DNA of 64,000 bases from NCBI RefSeq assembly GCF_024380015.1, contig NZ_CP101508.1, forward strand, positions 1,302,902 through 1,366,901. Reading direction: 5' to 3'. This DNA comes from Photobacterium atrarenae (lineage in GTDB: Bacteria; Pseudomonadota; Gammaproteobacteria; Enterobacterales; Vibrionaceae). The position numbers and the translations under genes are program-made. Below are positions 43,041 through 51,186 of the stretch, one piece after another; positions within the stretch are counted from its first letter, which is position 1; each line of letters starts with the position of its first letter. Under the pieces are notes generated by a model. It had not been told where the DNA came from. It saw only the letters and a program-made list of their open reading frames with translations, and did no database searches.

Positions 43041-44273
43041 ATGCTTGCTGCTTTTTCGAACTTATCCAAAGACGTGCGCCAATATATGTTGGTGACTTTC
43101 AATTACTGGAATTTTACGGTCACTGATGGTGCACTCAGAATGCTGGTGGTGCTTCACTTTCACCAGCTTGGCTATACCCCGCTTGAAATCGCGTCGCTGT
43201 TTCTGTTTTATGAGTTCTTCGGGGTGGTCACCAATTTGATTGGCGGCTGGCTTGGGGCCAAGTTGGGTCTGAACCGGACGATGAACGTCGGGCTGGGGAT
43301 GCAGGTTATTGCTCTGGTGATGCTTGCAGTGCCGTCCGCTTATCTGACGGTGCCCTGGGTGATGCTGGCGCAGGCGTTGTCGGGCATCGCCAAAGATCTC
43401 AATAAGATGAGTGCAAAAAGTGCGATCAAAACCCTGGTTCCGAATGAGCGTCAGGGTGCCCTGTATAAATGGGTCGCGATTTTGACCGGCTCTAAAAATG
43501 CCCTGAAAGGGGCGGGCTTCTTTGTGGGCGGTGTCCTACTGACCACGATTGGTTTCAAAGGGGCGGTGCTGGCGATGGCTGCAGTCTTGGTCCTGGTGCT
43601 GATGCTGAGCTTGTGGGCGCTGGACAAGGATATGGGCAAGGCGAAAAAGGCGGTGAAGTTTAGCCATATCTTCTCCAAGAGCAGCAGCGTTAACATTCTT
43701 TCGGCTGCGCGCATGTTCCTGTTTGGCGCCCGCGATGTCTGGTTTGTGGTGGCCCTGCCGATCTATCTCGGCCAGGTGTTTGGCTGGGATCATGCCGCCG
43801 TGGGTGGTTTTCTGGCCTTGTGGGTGATTGGCTACGGCTTTGTCCAGGGGATGGCGCCTCGTCTGACCGGGAAAAGCAAAGGTGTGGTCCCGGATGGCAG
43901 GGCTGCGATGGCCTGGGCCGGATTGCTGGCGGTGATCACCGCCGCTGTGGCTTTCGGGATCCAGACCGGCTGGCAGCCCGGATTGACGATTGTCGGTGGC
44001 TTGTTGATATTCGGGGCAGTGTTCGCGGTGAACTCTTCACTGCACTCATACCTGATTGTCAGCTATGCCAAAGATGACGGCGTGTCGCTGGATGTGGGTT
44101 TTTACTACATGGCCAATGCGATGGGACGGCTGATTGGCACGGTACTGTCCGGTTGGTTATACCAGATCGCGGGGCTGGCAACCTGCCTGTGGGTGTCTTT
44201 TGCCTTCCTCGCGGCGACGACGTTGATTTCGCTCTGGCTGCCGGCGCACCCGAAAGCACAGGTTGCAAACTGA
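43041..44273 (+). CDS. arsJ: ArsJ organoarsenical efflux permease
   Basis: A 410-residue major-facilitator protein with about 11-12 transmembrane helices. The N-terminus matches ArsJ closely (RQYMLVTFNYWNFTVTDGAL, LRMLVVLHFHQLGYTPLEIA), with GIAKDLNKMSAKSAIKTLVP after helix 4 and LTGSKNALKGAGFFVGGVLL. ArsJ exports 1-arseno-3-phosphoglycerate made by the neighbouring GAPDH, giving arsenate resistance without reduction. Because the locus also carries ArsC, the cell may have two routes for arsenate. A hairpin follows the stop. Confidence 0.93.
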   Translation: MLAAFSNLSKDVRQYMLVTFNYWNFTVTDGALRMLVVLHFHQLGYTPLEIASLFLFYEFFGVVTNLIGGWLGAKLGLNRTMNVGLGMQVIALVMLAVPSAYLTVPWVMLAQALSGIAKDLNKMSAKSAIKTLVPNERQGALYKWVAILTGSKNALKGAGFFVGGVLLTTIGFKGAVLAMAAVLVLVLMLSLWALDKDMGKAKKAVKFSHIFSKSSSVNILSAARMFLFGARDVWFVVALPIYLGQVFGWDHAAVGGFLALWVIGYGFVQGMAPRLTGKSKGVVPDGRAAMAWAGLLAVITAAVAFGIQTGWQPGLTIVGGLLIFGAVFAVNSSLHSYLIVSYAKDDGVSLDVGFYYMANAMGRLIGTVLSGWLYQIAGLATCLWVSFAFLAATTLISLWLPAHPKAQVAN

Positions 44274-44278
44274 TGATC

Positions 44279-44305
44279 TGACAGCAGTCGCTCCGGCTGC
44301 TGTCA
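44279..44305 (+). terminator. Terminator-like hairpin after arsJ
   Basis: TGACAGCAG / CTGCTGTCA forms a 9-bp stem with a 9-nt loop, followed by the pyrimidine-rich TTCTCT. It lies 5 bp after the stop. Confidence 0.6.
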
Positions 44306-44542
44306 TTCTCTGGCGTGATTGTCATATTCCTTTACAGCATATTTCTCTTTGTCGTGACAGGAGAATGGCAGAGTTTCGGGATATAGTGATACATATCAAT
44401 ATTTTGAAACTTTGATCTTCCTCCCATTCGACGCTCGCTTTAATAAACCAGTTTCATCATGTAGAGTCTCACTCCGTTTCGCCATTGATAGCCTGACAAG
44501 ATGTCAGGTTCCAGACCAAGTTTGACGACTGCTAAGCGAGTG

Positions 44543-47467
44543 ATGAATACCACGATTGAAAATGCGCTTAAGCGCTTACATGGAAATCAACTGTTTGATG
44601 AAGCCACGCACCAGCTGTGTGAGTTCTTATCACCCAAGCACTGTTTTATTGGCTATTTTGACGAAACCCGACAATATGCCAGGACCTTGTCTTACCGAAT
44701 CAATGGCGAATTAACTGATAATTTCACGTATCCACTGGCGGGAACGCCTTGCCATTTGGTGCAGCGGGGCAGTCAGGGGTGCAGTTACCCGGCCAATATC
44801 CAGGAGCATTTCCCGGATGATCTTGCGCTGCGGGAGATGAATGTTGAAGGTTATCTCGGGATCCCGGTCTTTACCGATAGCGACGAGCCGGTTGGTATTG
44901 TCGTTTGCCTGTTCGATACCCCCTATCAGCATTCTGAAGCTGCCCAGCAGTGGTGTCAGGAGCTCAGCTACCTGTTGGGCGTTGAGCTGAAATATACCCA
45001 GTTGTTGTCAAAACAGGAAAAACTGCTGTGGGAGCTCGAGGAAGGCCAGCGGGTCGCCAAAGTCGGCAGTTGGTTCTGGGATCTGACCGCGGATACGATT
45101 AGCTGGAGCCAGGAGATTTACCGGATTTACGGGATCGAGGATACCGGGCTGACACCATCGATTGATCTGTTGTCCGAGTTTATCCATCCCGAAGATCGCG
45201 ATTGGGTGCTGAGCTCGTTGCATGAATCGATTGAGTCGGATTCGGTTAGTTACAATCTGGTCCACCGGGCACAACTGGCGGATGGCTCAATTAAGTATCT
45301 GCGTAAACGCGCCGATGTGATCCGGGATAAGCAGGGCAAGCCCCTGTTGATGCGTGGCACAGTTCATGATGTCACGGATGTCTATCAGATTTCAGCCAAG
45401 CTGACCAAAACCTCACACAAGCTCAATACGACCTTTAACTCGGTTGAAGAAGGGATCTGGGAATATGATTTGATCAGCGAGGAGTTTTTTACCTCGCCGA
45501 AATTCTGGAATATTCTCGGCCGGGATAAGCCGAAGGATGGCAGTGACTTTGCCGAGTGGATTGCGTGCATACATCCGGAGGACAGGGCTGAAGGGCTGAG
45601 TTTCTTCCAGCGCTTTATTCAGCAGAATTTCACCAGTGTGTTTCAGTTCGAATTTCGCCTCAGTGAAAAACGCTATCCGGATCTTCAGCGCGGCCAGGAG
45701 CGCTGGCTGAAACTCAAAGGTAGTGTCATTGCCAAAAATGACAAAGGTGAGCCAACCCGTATTGCCGGTATCCAGCGGGATATCACCAACACGGTTGAAG
45801 CTCGGCGCCAGCTCAATCGTGCTCAGGTGGTGTTTGACAATACCTCAGAGTGTATCCTGATCACGGATTGTCACAATAAGATTATCTCGGTCAACCGGGC
45901 GTTCGAGCAAACTACGGGATATCGGGAGAAGGAGTTGCTGGGCCAAACACCGAGTGTCCTCTCATCTGGTTTACATGAGAAAGAGTACTATCAGGAGCTC
46001 TGGTACAGTTTGTCGACCATCGGGCACTGGAAAGGCGAAGTCTGGAACAAGCGTAAGAACGGCGAAATTTACCCTGAAGAGATGTCGATCAATGTCATCC
46101 GGGACAGCAACGGGGATATTGTGAACTATGTGGCGGTATTCCGCGATATCAGTCACTGGAAAAAAGCTGAAGAGCAACTGACCTTTTATGCCTACTGTGA
46201 TCCGCTCACCGGGCTGGTTAACCGTCGCAGCTTTGTCCACCGGGTTGAGAAAAAAATTAATTCAGTGAGCAAGAAAAGTGACGTTTTTTCGCTGCTGTTC
46301 ATTGATATGGATGATTTTAAGTCGATTAATGATCTGTACGGACACGATTTCGGTGACCGGGTTCTGACCCACATTGCAGAGCGGCTCAAAAAACTGTTTC
46401 CGACAAATGACAATATTTGCCGATACGGCGGCGATGAGTTTTGTGTTTTGCTGCCGGACAGCGGTGCCGGTGACGCGAAAGAGATAGCCCATGAGGTGGT
46501 CGCGGCTGTGTCTCAGCCGCTGCTGATTGATGGCGTCACCGTGAATACCACGGTGAGTATTGGTGTTTCCACTTATCCGGAAAGTGGGCAAACCCATCAC
46601 GCGCTGCTCAAAAATGCCGATTATGCCATGTACAACATGAAGGGCCGCGGTCGCAATGGGGTCTGTGAGTATGATGGGGATCTCCAGTCGGAGTATCTGC
46701 AGAAACTCCGGCTACGGGATCGGTTGAAAAAAGCTATTGCCGATGAAGCGCTGACGGTTTACTACCAGCCGATTGTGGATGCACAAACCGGCCAAATCTC
46801 TAAATTTGAAGCCCTGGTTCGCTGGTTTGATGAGGTGGAAGGTTTTGTCTCGCCGGCGGTGTTTATCCCGTTGGCTGAAAAATACGGGCTAATCAAACAA
46901 CTAGGCTCTTTTGTGCTGCATCAGGCGTGTCGCGACTTGAAAGTGCTTCATGACGCCGGGTATGAAGCCATCTGTTTTTCGGTCAATCGTTCGGTGAAAG
47001 AGTTTATCAACAATGCAGAAGAAGAGCAGGTTTGGGAAGTGATCCAGCAGTATGAGCTGCCGGATAATGCTATTATCGTTGAAATCACTGAATCGACCGC
47101 TTCCAAGGAGAGTAGCGATATTCAGTGCCTGCTCAATCACTTTAAACAGCGGGATATTAAAGTTGCGATGGACGATTTCGGCACCGGATATTCATCTCTC
47201 AGCGCTGTGGTAGATTTGCGACCGGATATCATCAAGATAGACCGAGAGTTCATCAAAGAAATTGAGCAAAGCCCTGATAGCCAGACCTTAGTCTCTCTGA
47301 TCATCGATCTCAGCGAGAAGCTGGGGATCCAGGTCGTGGCGGAAGGGGTCGAAACTCAGGAGCAGCTGAAGTTGTTGCGAGAGATGCGTTGCCAGTATGT
47401 GCAGGGGTTTTACTTTAGCCAGGCGGTGCCGCTGGAACGTTGCTTCACACTGCTGCAACAGCAATGA
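44543..47467 (+). CDS. GAF-PAS-PAS-PAS-GGDEF-EAL c-di-GMP signalling protein
   Basis: A 974-residue cytoplasmic protein with a GAF domain (about 1-150), three PAS/PAC modules (starting near 170, 290 and 426), GGDEF (from DPLTGLVNRRSF near 551; RYGGDEF near 628) and EAL (KFEALVRWF near 753; DDFGTGYSSLS; KIDREFI). Both catalytic motifs are intact, so it may make and degrade c-di-GMP. No RxxD inhibitory site precedes GGDEF. The ATG at 44543 is preferred over 44501, which lies in a small palindrome (CCTGACA/TGTCAGG). There is no transmembrane segment. The GAF and PAS domains would sense a small ligand or redox state. Confidence 0.85.
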   Translation: MNTTIENALKRLHGNQLFDEATHQLCEFLSPKHCFIGYFDETRQYARTLSYRINGELTDNFTYPLAGTPCHLVQRGSQGCSYPANIQEHFPDDLALREMNVEGYLGIPVFTDSDEPVGIVVCLFDTPYQHSEAAQQWCQELSYLLGVELKYTQLLSKQEKLLWELEEGQRVAKVGSWFWDLTADTISWSQEIYRIYGIEDTGLTPSIDLLSEFIHPEDRDWVLSSLHESIESDSVSYNLVHRAQLADGSIKYLRKRADVIRDKQGKPLLMRGTVHDVTDVYQISAKLTKTSHKLNTTFNSVEEGIWEYDLISEEFFTSPKFWNILGRDKPKDGSDFAEWIACIHPEDRAEGLSFFQRFIQQNFTSVFQFEFRLSEKRYPDLQRGQERWLKLKGSVIAKNDKGEPTRIAGIQRDITNTVEARRQLNRAQVVFDNTSECILITDCHNKIISVNRAFEQTTGYREKELLGQTPSVLSSGLHEKEYYQELWYSLSTIGHWKGEVWNKRKNGEIYPEEMSINVIRDSNGDIVNYVAVFRDISHWKKAEEQLTFYAYCDPLTGLVNRRSFVHRVEKKINSVSKKSDVFSLLFIDMDDFKSINDLYGHDFGDRVLTHIAERLKKLFPTNDNICRYGGDEFCVLLPDSGAGDAKEIAHEVVAAVSQPLLIDGVTVNTTVSIGVSTYPESGQTHHALLKNADYAMYNMKGRGRNGVCEYDGDLQSEYLQKLRLRDRLKKAIADEALTVYYQPIVDAQTGQISKFEALVRWFDEVEGFVSPAVFIPLAEKYGLIKQLGSFVLHQACRDLKVLHDAGYEAICFSVNRSVKEFINNAEEEQVWEVIQQYELPDNAIIVEITESTASKESSDIQCLLNHFKQRDIKVAMDDFGTGYSSLSAVVDLRPDIIKIDREFIKEIEQSPDSQTLVSLIIDLSEKLGIQVVAEGVETQEQLKLLREMRCQYVQGFYFSQAVPLERCFTLLQQQ

Positions 47468-47517
47468 GGTTTGGTTTTTGTTACACTGCCGGTGTGAATC
47501 CATAAGCAGGTTAAATT

Positions 47518-47784
47518 ATGCAAAATGATGAAATCATGAACGGGGACATGCTGGTCGAAACGATTGAAAACCAGCTTGAAGAAGGAAACCCGATCAAAGT
47601 CAAAGAGACCCTGATGCGTCTGATGATGACTGGGACGCCCAGAGAGGAAGCCATTGAAATGATGGCCTGTGCCCTGTCGGTGGAAGTGTTCGATGTGGCC
47701 AAAAATGACGGAAACTTCGACTTAAAACGCTATTCTGAAAACCTTGATGCGCTCCCGGAGATGCCCTGGGAGTTTGAGGACTAA
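47518..47784 (+). CDS. Small conserved-looking acidic protein of unknown function
   Basis: An 88-residue acidic protein (MQNDEIMNGDMLVETIENQL, MTGTPREEAIEMMACALSVE, NLDALPEMPWEFED) without signal peptide, probably all-helical. It starts 50 bp after the large signalling gene and ends at a strong terminator, so it may be cotranscribed. I do not recognise the family with confidence. Confidence 0.7.
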   Translation: MQNDEIMNGDMLVETIENQLEEGNPIKVKETLMRLMMTGTPREEAIEMMACALSVEVFDVAKNDGNFDLKRYSENLDALPEMPWEFED

Positions 47785-47802
47785 ATCGCCTCTGACTTTA
47801 AA

Positions 47803-47825
47803 AAGCCGCGCAAGCGGCTTTTTTT
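47803..47825 (+). terminator. Terminator after the 88-residue gene
   Basis: AAGCCGC / GCGGCTT forms the stem with a GCAA tetraloop and is followed by five further T residues. Confidence 0.93.
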
Positions 47826-48277
47826 GTGCCTGCATACCTTCTACACAACAGATCACTTAACTGGGAATGTTGTGTTTGTGTGATGAAATGTGATCCTGCT
47901 TTTTCACAACGCATTTGGGTAATGAACATTCAAATCTGCTATGGAAGTCAAATATTCTGAATTTTATCCTGCCGTAATTGTGATTTTACAGCTTGATAGA
48001 CGGTAATTCATGATTTGTCTATAGAGATTATTCCTATATACGGCTTTAATCATAGGTGTTTTCACTGGATGTTAGAGAAAAGGTGGTCAAGTGGTCTAAT
48101 TTGTATCCAAAAATCCAAGTTTTGTTGTGTGAGCTGAGTCAAAAACAGTTCATTGTGCCAGATTAGAAGAAAATTCTAGATGTATTTGTTGGTTTTAGGT
48201 TAAAAAACGGTGGCACATTCCAGACTTTTTTCATTATTGTGTACATAACTTTTAAACAAGTCAGCAAGGATATAAAA
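47826..48277. promoter_or_regulatory. Long AT-rich leader of the alanine dehydrogenase gene
   Basis: A 450-bp non-coding stretch before ald, much more AT-rich than its neighbours, as is common for Lrp-type regulated promoters. No single dyad or riboswitch fold could be identified by eye. Confidence 0.45.
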
Positions 48278-49393
48278 ATGATTATCGGTGTACCTAAAGA
48301 GATTAAAGTTCATGAATACCGTGTAGGTATGGTGCCAGCATCAGTAAGCGAAGCTGTCGCACATGGACATACTGTGTATGTTGAAACACAAGCGGGTACA
48401 GGTATCGGCTTCAGCGATCAGGACTACATTGATGCCGGTGCTCAAATTCTGCCAACAGCAGAAGCGGTTTTTGCCGAATCAGAAATGATTGTTAAAGTGA
48501 AGGAGCCGCAAGCTGTTGAGCGTGCGATGCTTCGTGAAGGTCAAATCCTGTTTACTTACCTGCACCTGGCCCCGGACCCAGAGCAAACTAAAGATCTGAT
48601 CAACAGCAAAGCTGTTTGTATTGCCTACGAAACAGTGACTGACGACAACGGTCGTCTGCCACTACTGGCACCGATGTCTGAAGTTGCGGGTCGTATGTCG
48701 ATTCAAGCCGGTGCTTTTGCTCTAGAGAAATCTAAAGGCGGTCGCGGCATGCTGCTAGCCGGCGTTCCAGGTGTTGAGCCTGCGAAAGTTGTCGTGATTG
48801 GTGGTGGTGTTGTTGGTGCAAACGCAGCACAGATGGCTGTTGGTCTGCGTGCTGACGTTGTTGTTCTGGACCGTAGCATTGATGTCCTGCGTAAGCTGGA
48901 CGCTCAGTTCGAAGGTAAAGTGAAGTGCGTTTACTCAACCAAAGATGCGATTGAGAAACACGTGCTGGAAGCTGACCTGGTGATTGGTGGTGTTCTGGTA
49001 CCAGGCGCTTCTGCACCGAAACTGGTTACTGCTGAAATGATTAAGAAGATGAAACCAGGCGCGGCGATCGTTGACGTTGCCATCGACCAGGGCGGTTGTG
49101 TAGAAACGTCTCACGCGACAACACACAGCGATCCAACTTACATTGTTGACGATGTTGTTCACTACTGTGTTGCAAACATGCCAGGTGCGGTTGCTCGTAC
49201 ATCGACTTTCGCCCTGAACAACGTAACTCTGCCATATATCCTGAAGCTGGCTAACAAAGGTTACAAAGCAGCACTGCAAGAAGACAAGCACCTGATGAAC
49301 GGCCTGAACGTTTACCGTGGCCAAATCACTTGTGACGAAGTAGCTGAAGCGCTGGACCTGCCATACGTTGCTGCAGCAGACGTACTGGCGTAA
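48278..49393 (+). CDS. ald: Alanine dehydrogenase
   Basis: A 371-residue NAD-dependent enzyme that interconverts alanine and pyruvate with ammonia. It opens [18 protein letters not shown] and carries [20 protein letters not shown], the NAD-binding [21 protein letters not shown] (around residue 170) and [20 protein letters not shown], all family hallmarks. The ATG at 48278 has AAGGA 8 bases upstream and gives the standard length. It is monocistronic, with its own terminator. The codon use looks like that of a highly expressed gene. Confidence 0.95.
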   Translation: MIIGVPKEIKVHEYRVGMVPASVSEAVAHGHTVYVETQAGTGIGFSDQDYIDAGAQILPTAEAVFAESEMIVKVKEPQAVERAMLREGQILFTYLHLAPDPEQTKDLINSKAVCIAYETVTDDNGRLPLLAPMSEVAGRMSIQAGAFALEKSKGGRGMLLAGVPGVEPAKVVVIGGGVVGANAAQMAVGLRADVVVLDRSIDVLRKLDAQFEGKVKCVYSTKDAIEKHVLEADLVIGGVLVPGASAPKLVTAEMIKKMKPGAAIVDVAIDQGGCVETSHATTHSDPTYIVDDVVHYCVANMPGAVARTSTFALNNVTLPYILKLANKGYKAALQEDKHLMNGLNVYRGQITCDEVAEALDLPYVAAADVLA

Positions 49394-49420
49394 TTCGCCA
49401 ATTCGGTTAGTGTCGGAAAA

Positions 49421-49449
49421 TCCCTGCCAATCTGGCAGGGATTTTTTTT
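49421..49449 (+). terminator. Terminator of ald
   Basis: TCCCTGCCA / TGGCAGGGA forms a perfect 9-bp stem with a 3-nt loop and an eight-T tail. Confidence 0.95.
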
Positions 49450-49656
49450 GCGTGTAAAGCTGCTCGCCGGTCCAGGTGATCTTTCAGGTTTGTCTTTACC
49501 GCTGTGATCAAGGAAAACGCATTTCATTTGTTGAATCACCCGAATATCATGCACTCGGGTTATATCCGCTGCTGATGACGCTCCGGTACAGTATTTGATG
49601 GCTCGTCAATGCGACCGCAAGTGGACTAAGTTCATGGCGGTATTCATCCGAAACTT

Positions 49657-49817
49657 AAACCAATCGTAGTAAATAAGGGGGTATTATATCTTGTTAAAAT
49701 GCTCGATAACTTCACTAGAGCTTTTGATTCTATAATAACGACTTAGCGAAAATTCCGCCTTGCTCTCAAGCACTTTTCCGACGTTATTTCCGTTCGCTTA
49801 CTTACTGTGATTAGTAT
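49657..49817. repeat. MITE-like element, copy 2 (longer, degraded ends)
   Basis: A 161-bp relative of the element at 28266. The left edge AACCAATCGTAGTAAATA and right half (CTTTTCCGACGTTATTTCCG…CTTACTTAC…GATTAGTATTA) are shared, with about 70 extra bases in the middle. The inverted ends carry mismatches (AAACCAATC / GATTAGTAT), so it is probably immobile. The rest of 49450-50027 holds no supported gene. Confidence 0.65.
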
Positions 49818-49921
49818 TAAAAAGCAAACGTGGTCGTGAAGTAAAAAAATACCAGGCATTGATATCTGAAAAACCATTCAGATAACACAGTGCTGGAATC
49901 ATAACTTAGCGAGAAAGAGTC

Positions 49922-49957
49922 GATAAAAAAAAGGTATGACAATTGAGTCATACCTTT
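49922..49957 (-). terminator. Terminator of the L,D-transpeptidase-like gene
   Basis: AAAGGTATGAC / GTCATACCTTT forms an 11-bp stem; on the minus strand a run of T residues continues past the stem (…CCTTTTTTTTATC). It lies 70 bp past the stop. Confidence 0.85.
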
Positions 49958-50027
49958 GCAATGAAGCGAAAAATAATTACTGCTGTTGTTCTTATTAAAT
50001 TCAGTCTCTTACGAATAACCGATAGTG

Positions 50028-50675
50028 TTATGCATGTGCATAAATGACGCTGCCGCCTTTAATGGTATCGATAATTTGTCGAGATAAGCCGGTTGGCAGT
50101 GCAGGGCAGCCCCAACTGCGTCCCAGGTAGCCATGACGTTTAATGAAAGATTCTGTGGCGTATTTCGCCCCATGGACCACGATGTAACGGCGGCGTGCAT
50201 TGTCGTTGATACCGCGTGTCAGGCCGTCCAGCTTCAACGAGTAACCATTACCGCCGTAATAAGTGGTGTCGGTCAAGAATGTGCCCAGCGAGGTCTGTCT
50301 GGAGTTGACCCGGTTGGAGAAACGGGTTGCCTTGCGACCGCCACTGTTCACCCCATGAGAAACATATGTGCGATAGATCAGTTTGTTTTGATGTAAATCA
50401 ATCACAAAAAATCGCTTTTCGGTCGAAGGCTTACTGTAGTCAATGATGGTCAGAATTTGTTTTTTTCGGCCCTTGGCTTGGTAATACGCGTTATAGCCTT
50501 CTTTAAATACCTGATAATCAATCACACCTTTGAGATTTGCTTGTTGATAAACATGGTCGATGATCGATTCCGGTGTGTTGTTATTACTGTAAGTATTGCT
50601 ATGAATCTTACTGGCAAATGTTGTGATCGGCAAAAATAAAAAAATCAGAACGAACAGGTTAATCGCTTTTTTCAT
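50028..50675 (-). CDS. Exported L,D-transpeptidase catalytic-domain protein (YkuD_2 type)
   Basis: A 215-residue exported protein with a signal peptide (MKKAINLFVLIFLFLPITTFA). The C-terminal half matches the murein L,D-transpeptidase-like family: FVIDLHQNKLIYRTYVSHGV, then YIVVHGAKYATESFIKRHGY, then LGRSWGCPALP with the conserved HG and S-x-GCPA cysteine. Such enzymes make or edit 3-3 peptidoglycan cross-links or anchor proteins to the wall. No substrate-binding accessory domain is present. It stands alone, upstream of a strong terminator. Confidence 0.82.
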   Translation of the reverse strand: MKKAINLFVLIFLFLPITTFASKIHSNTYSNNNTPESIIDHVYQQANLKGVIDYQVFKEGYNAYYQAKGRKKQILTIIDYSKPSTEKRFFVIDLHQNKLIYRTYVSHGVNSGGRKATRFSNRVNSRQTSLGTFLTDTTYYGGNGYSLKLDGLTRGINDNARRRYIVVHGAKYATESFIKRHGYLGRSWGCPALPTGLSRQIIDTIKGGSVIYAHA

Positions 50676-51141
50676 GGTCCTTGTTAAACACTCTATTGTT
50701 CGACTTATAGTTAATATGGCGAGACTTTACCATAAAATCGGCACAAGTTTAGTCTTGTGTGCTGTTTCCTTGTGGGTCGGGTAGCGCAAAAAAATCCTGT
50801 TAAATTGAGGAATGAATTTCAAAAACAAATGTTTTACATACGCTTAGAACATGAATTTTTTATTATTGGCAAACACGGGCCGGATCAAGCAAGATCGGTA
50901 AAAAAATCAATCAGGCATTAATGATACTTTTGTAATTAAATGATTATGAAGCGCAAATAATGACGACGAGTTGATTAATCTTGAATTCTTGGTGGTTGAA
51001 CTGTTTGTGCATTTTTTGAGCGCAATATCGCATTTTATCTTGCGGTAAAACCGTCAAAAATCCGATGGTTTATTGGTTTTGGTGTGTTGGTAATTTGACG
51101 TTTTGACTGGGTTGGTTATTTATTGTGCAATGGGGCGAAGA
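50676..51141. other. AT-rich intergenic region between the transpeptidase and chitinase genes
   Basis: No gene is supported. The end near 50690 must hold the promoter of the transpeptidase gene. Confidence 0.4.
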
Positions 51142-51165
51142 AAGCGCGGGATGTTTCCCGCGCTT
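51142..51165 (-). terminator. Terminator-like hairpin after the chitinase gene
   Basis: AAGCGCGGGA / TCCCGCGCTT forms a perfect 10-bp stem with a 4-nt loop, 21 bp past the chitinase stop; a pyrimidine-rich tail (TCTTC) follows on the minus strand. Confidence 0.65.
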
Positions 51166-51186
51166 GAGAGGATGAGTCACCGCCCC

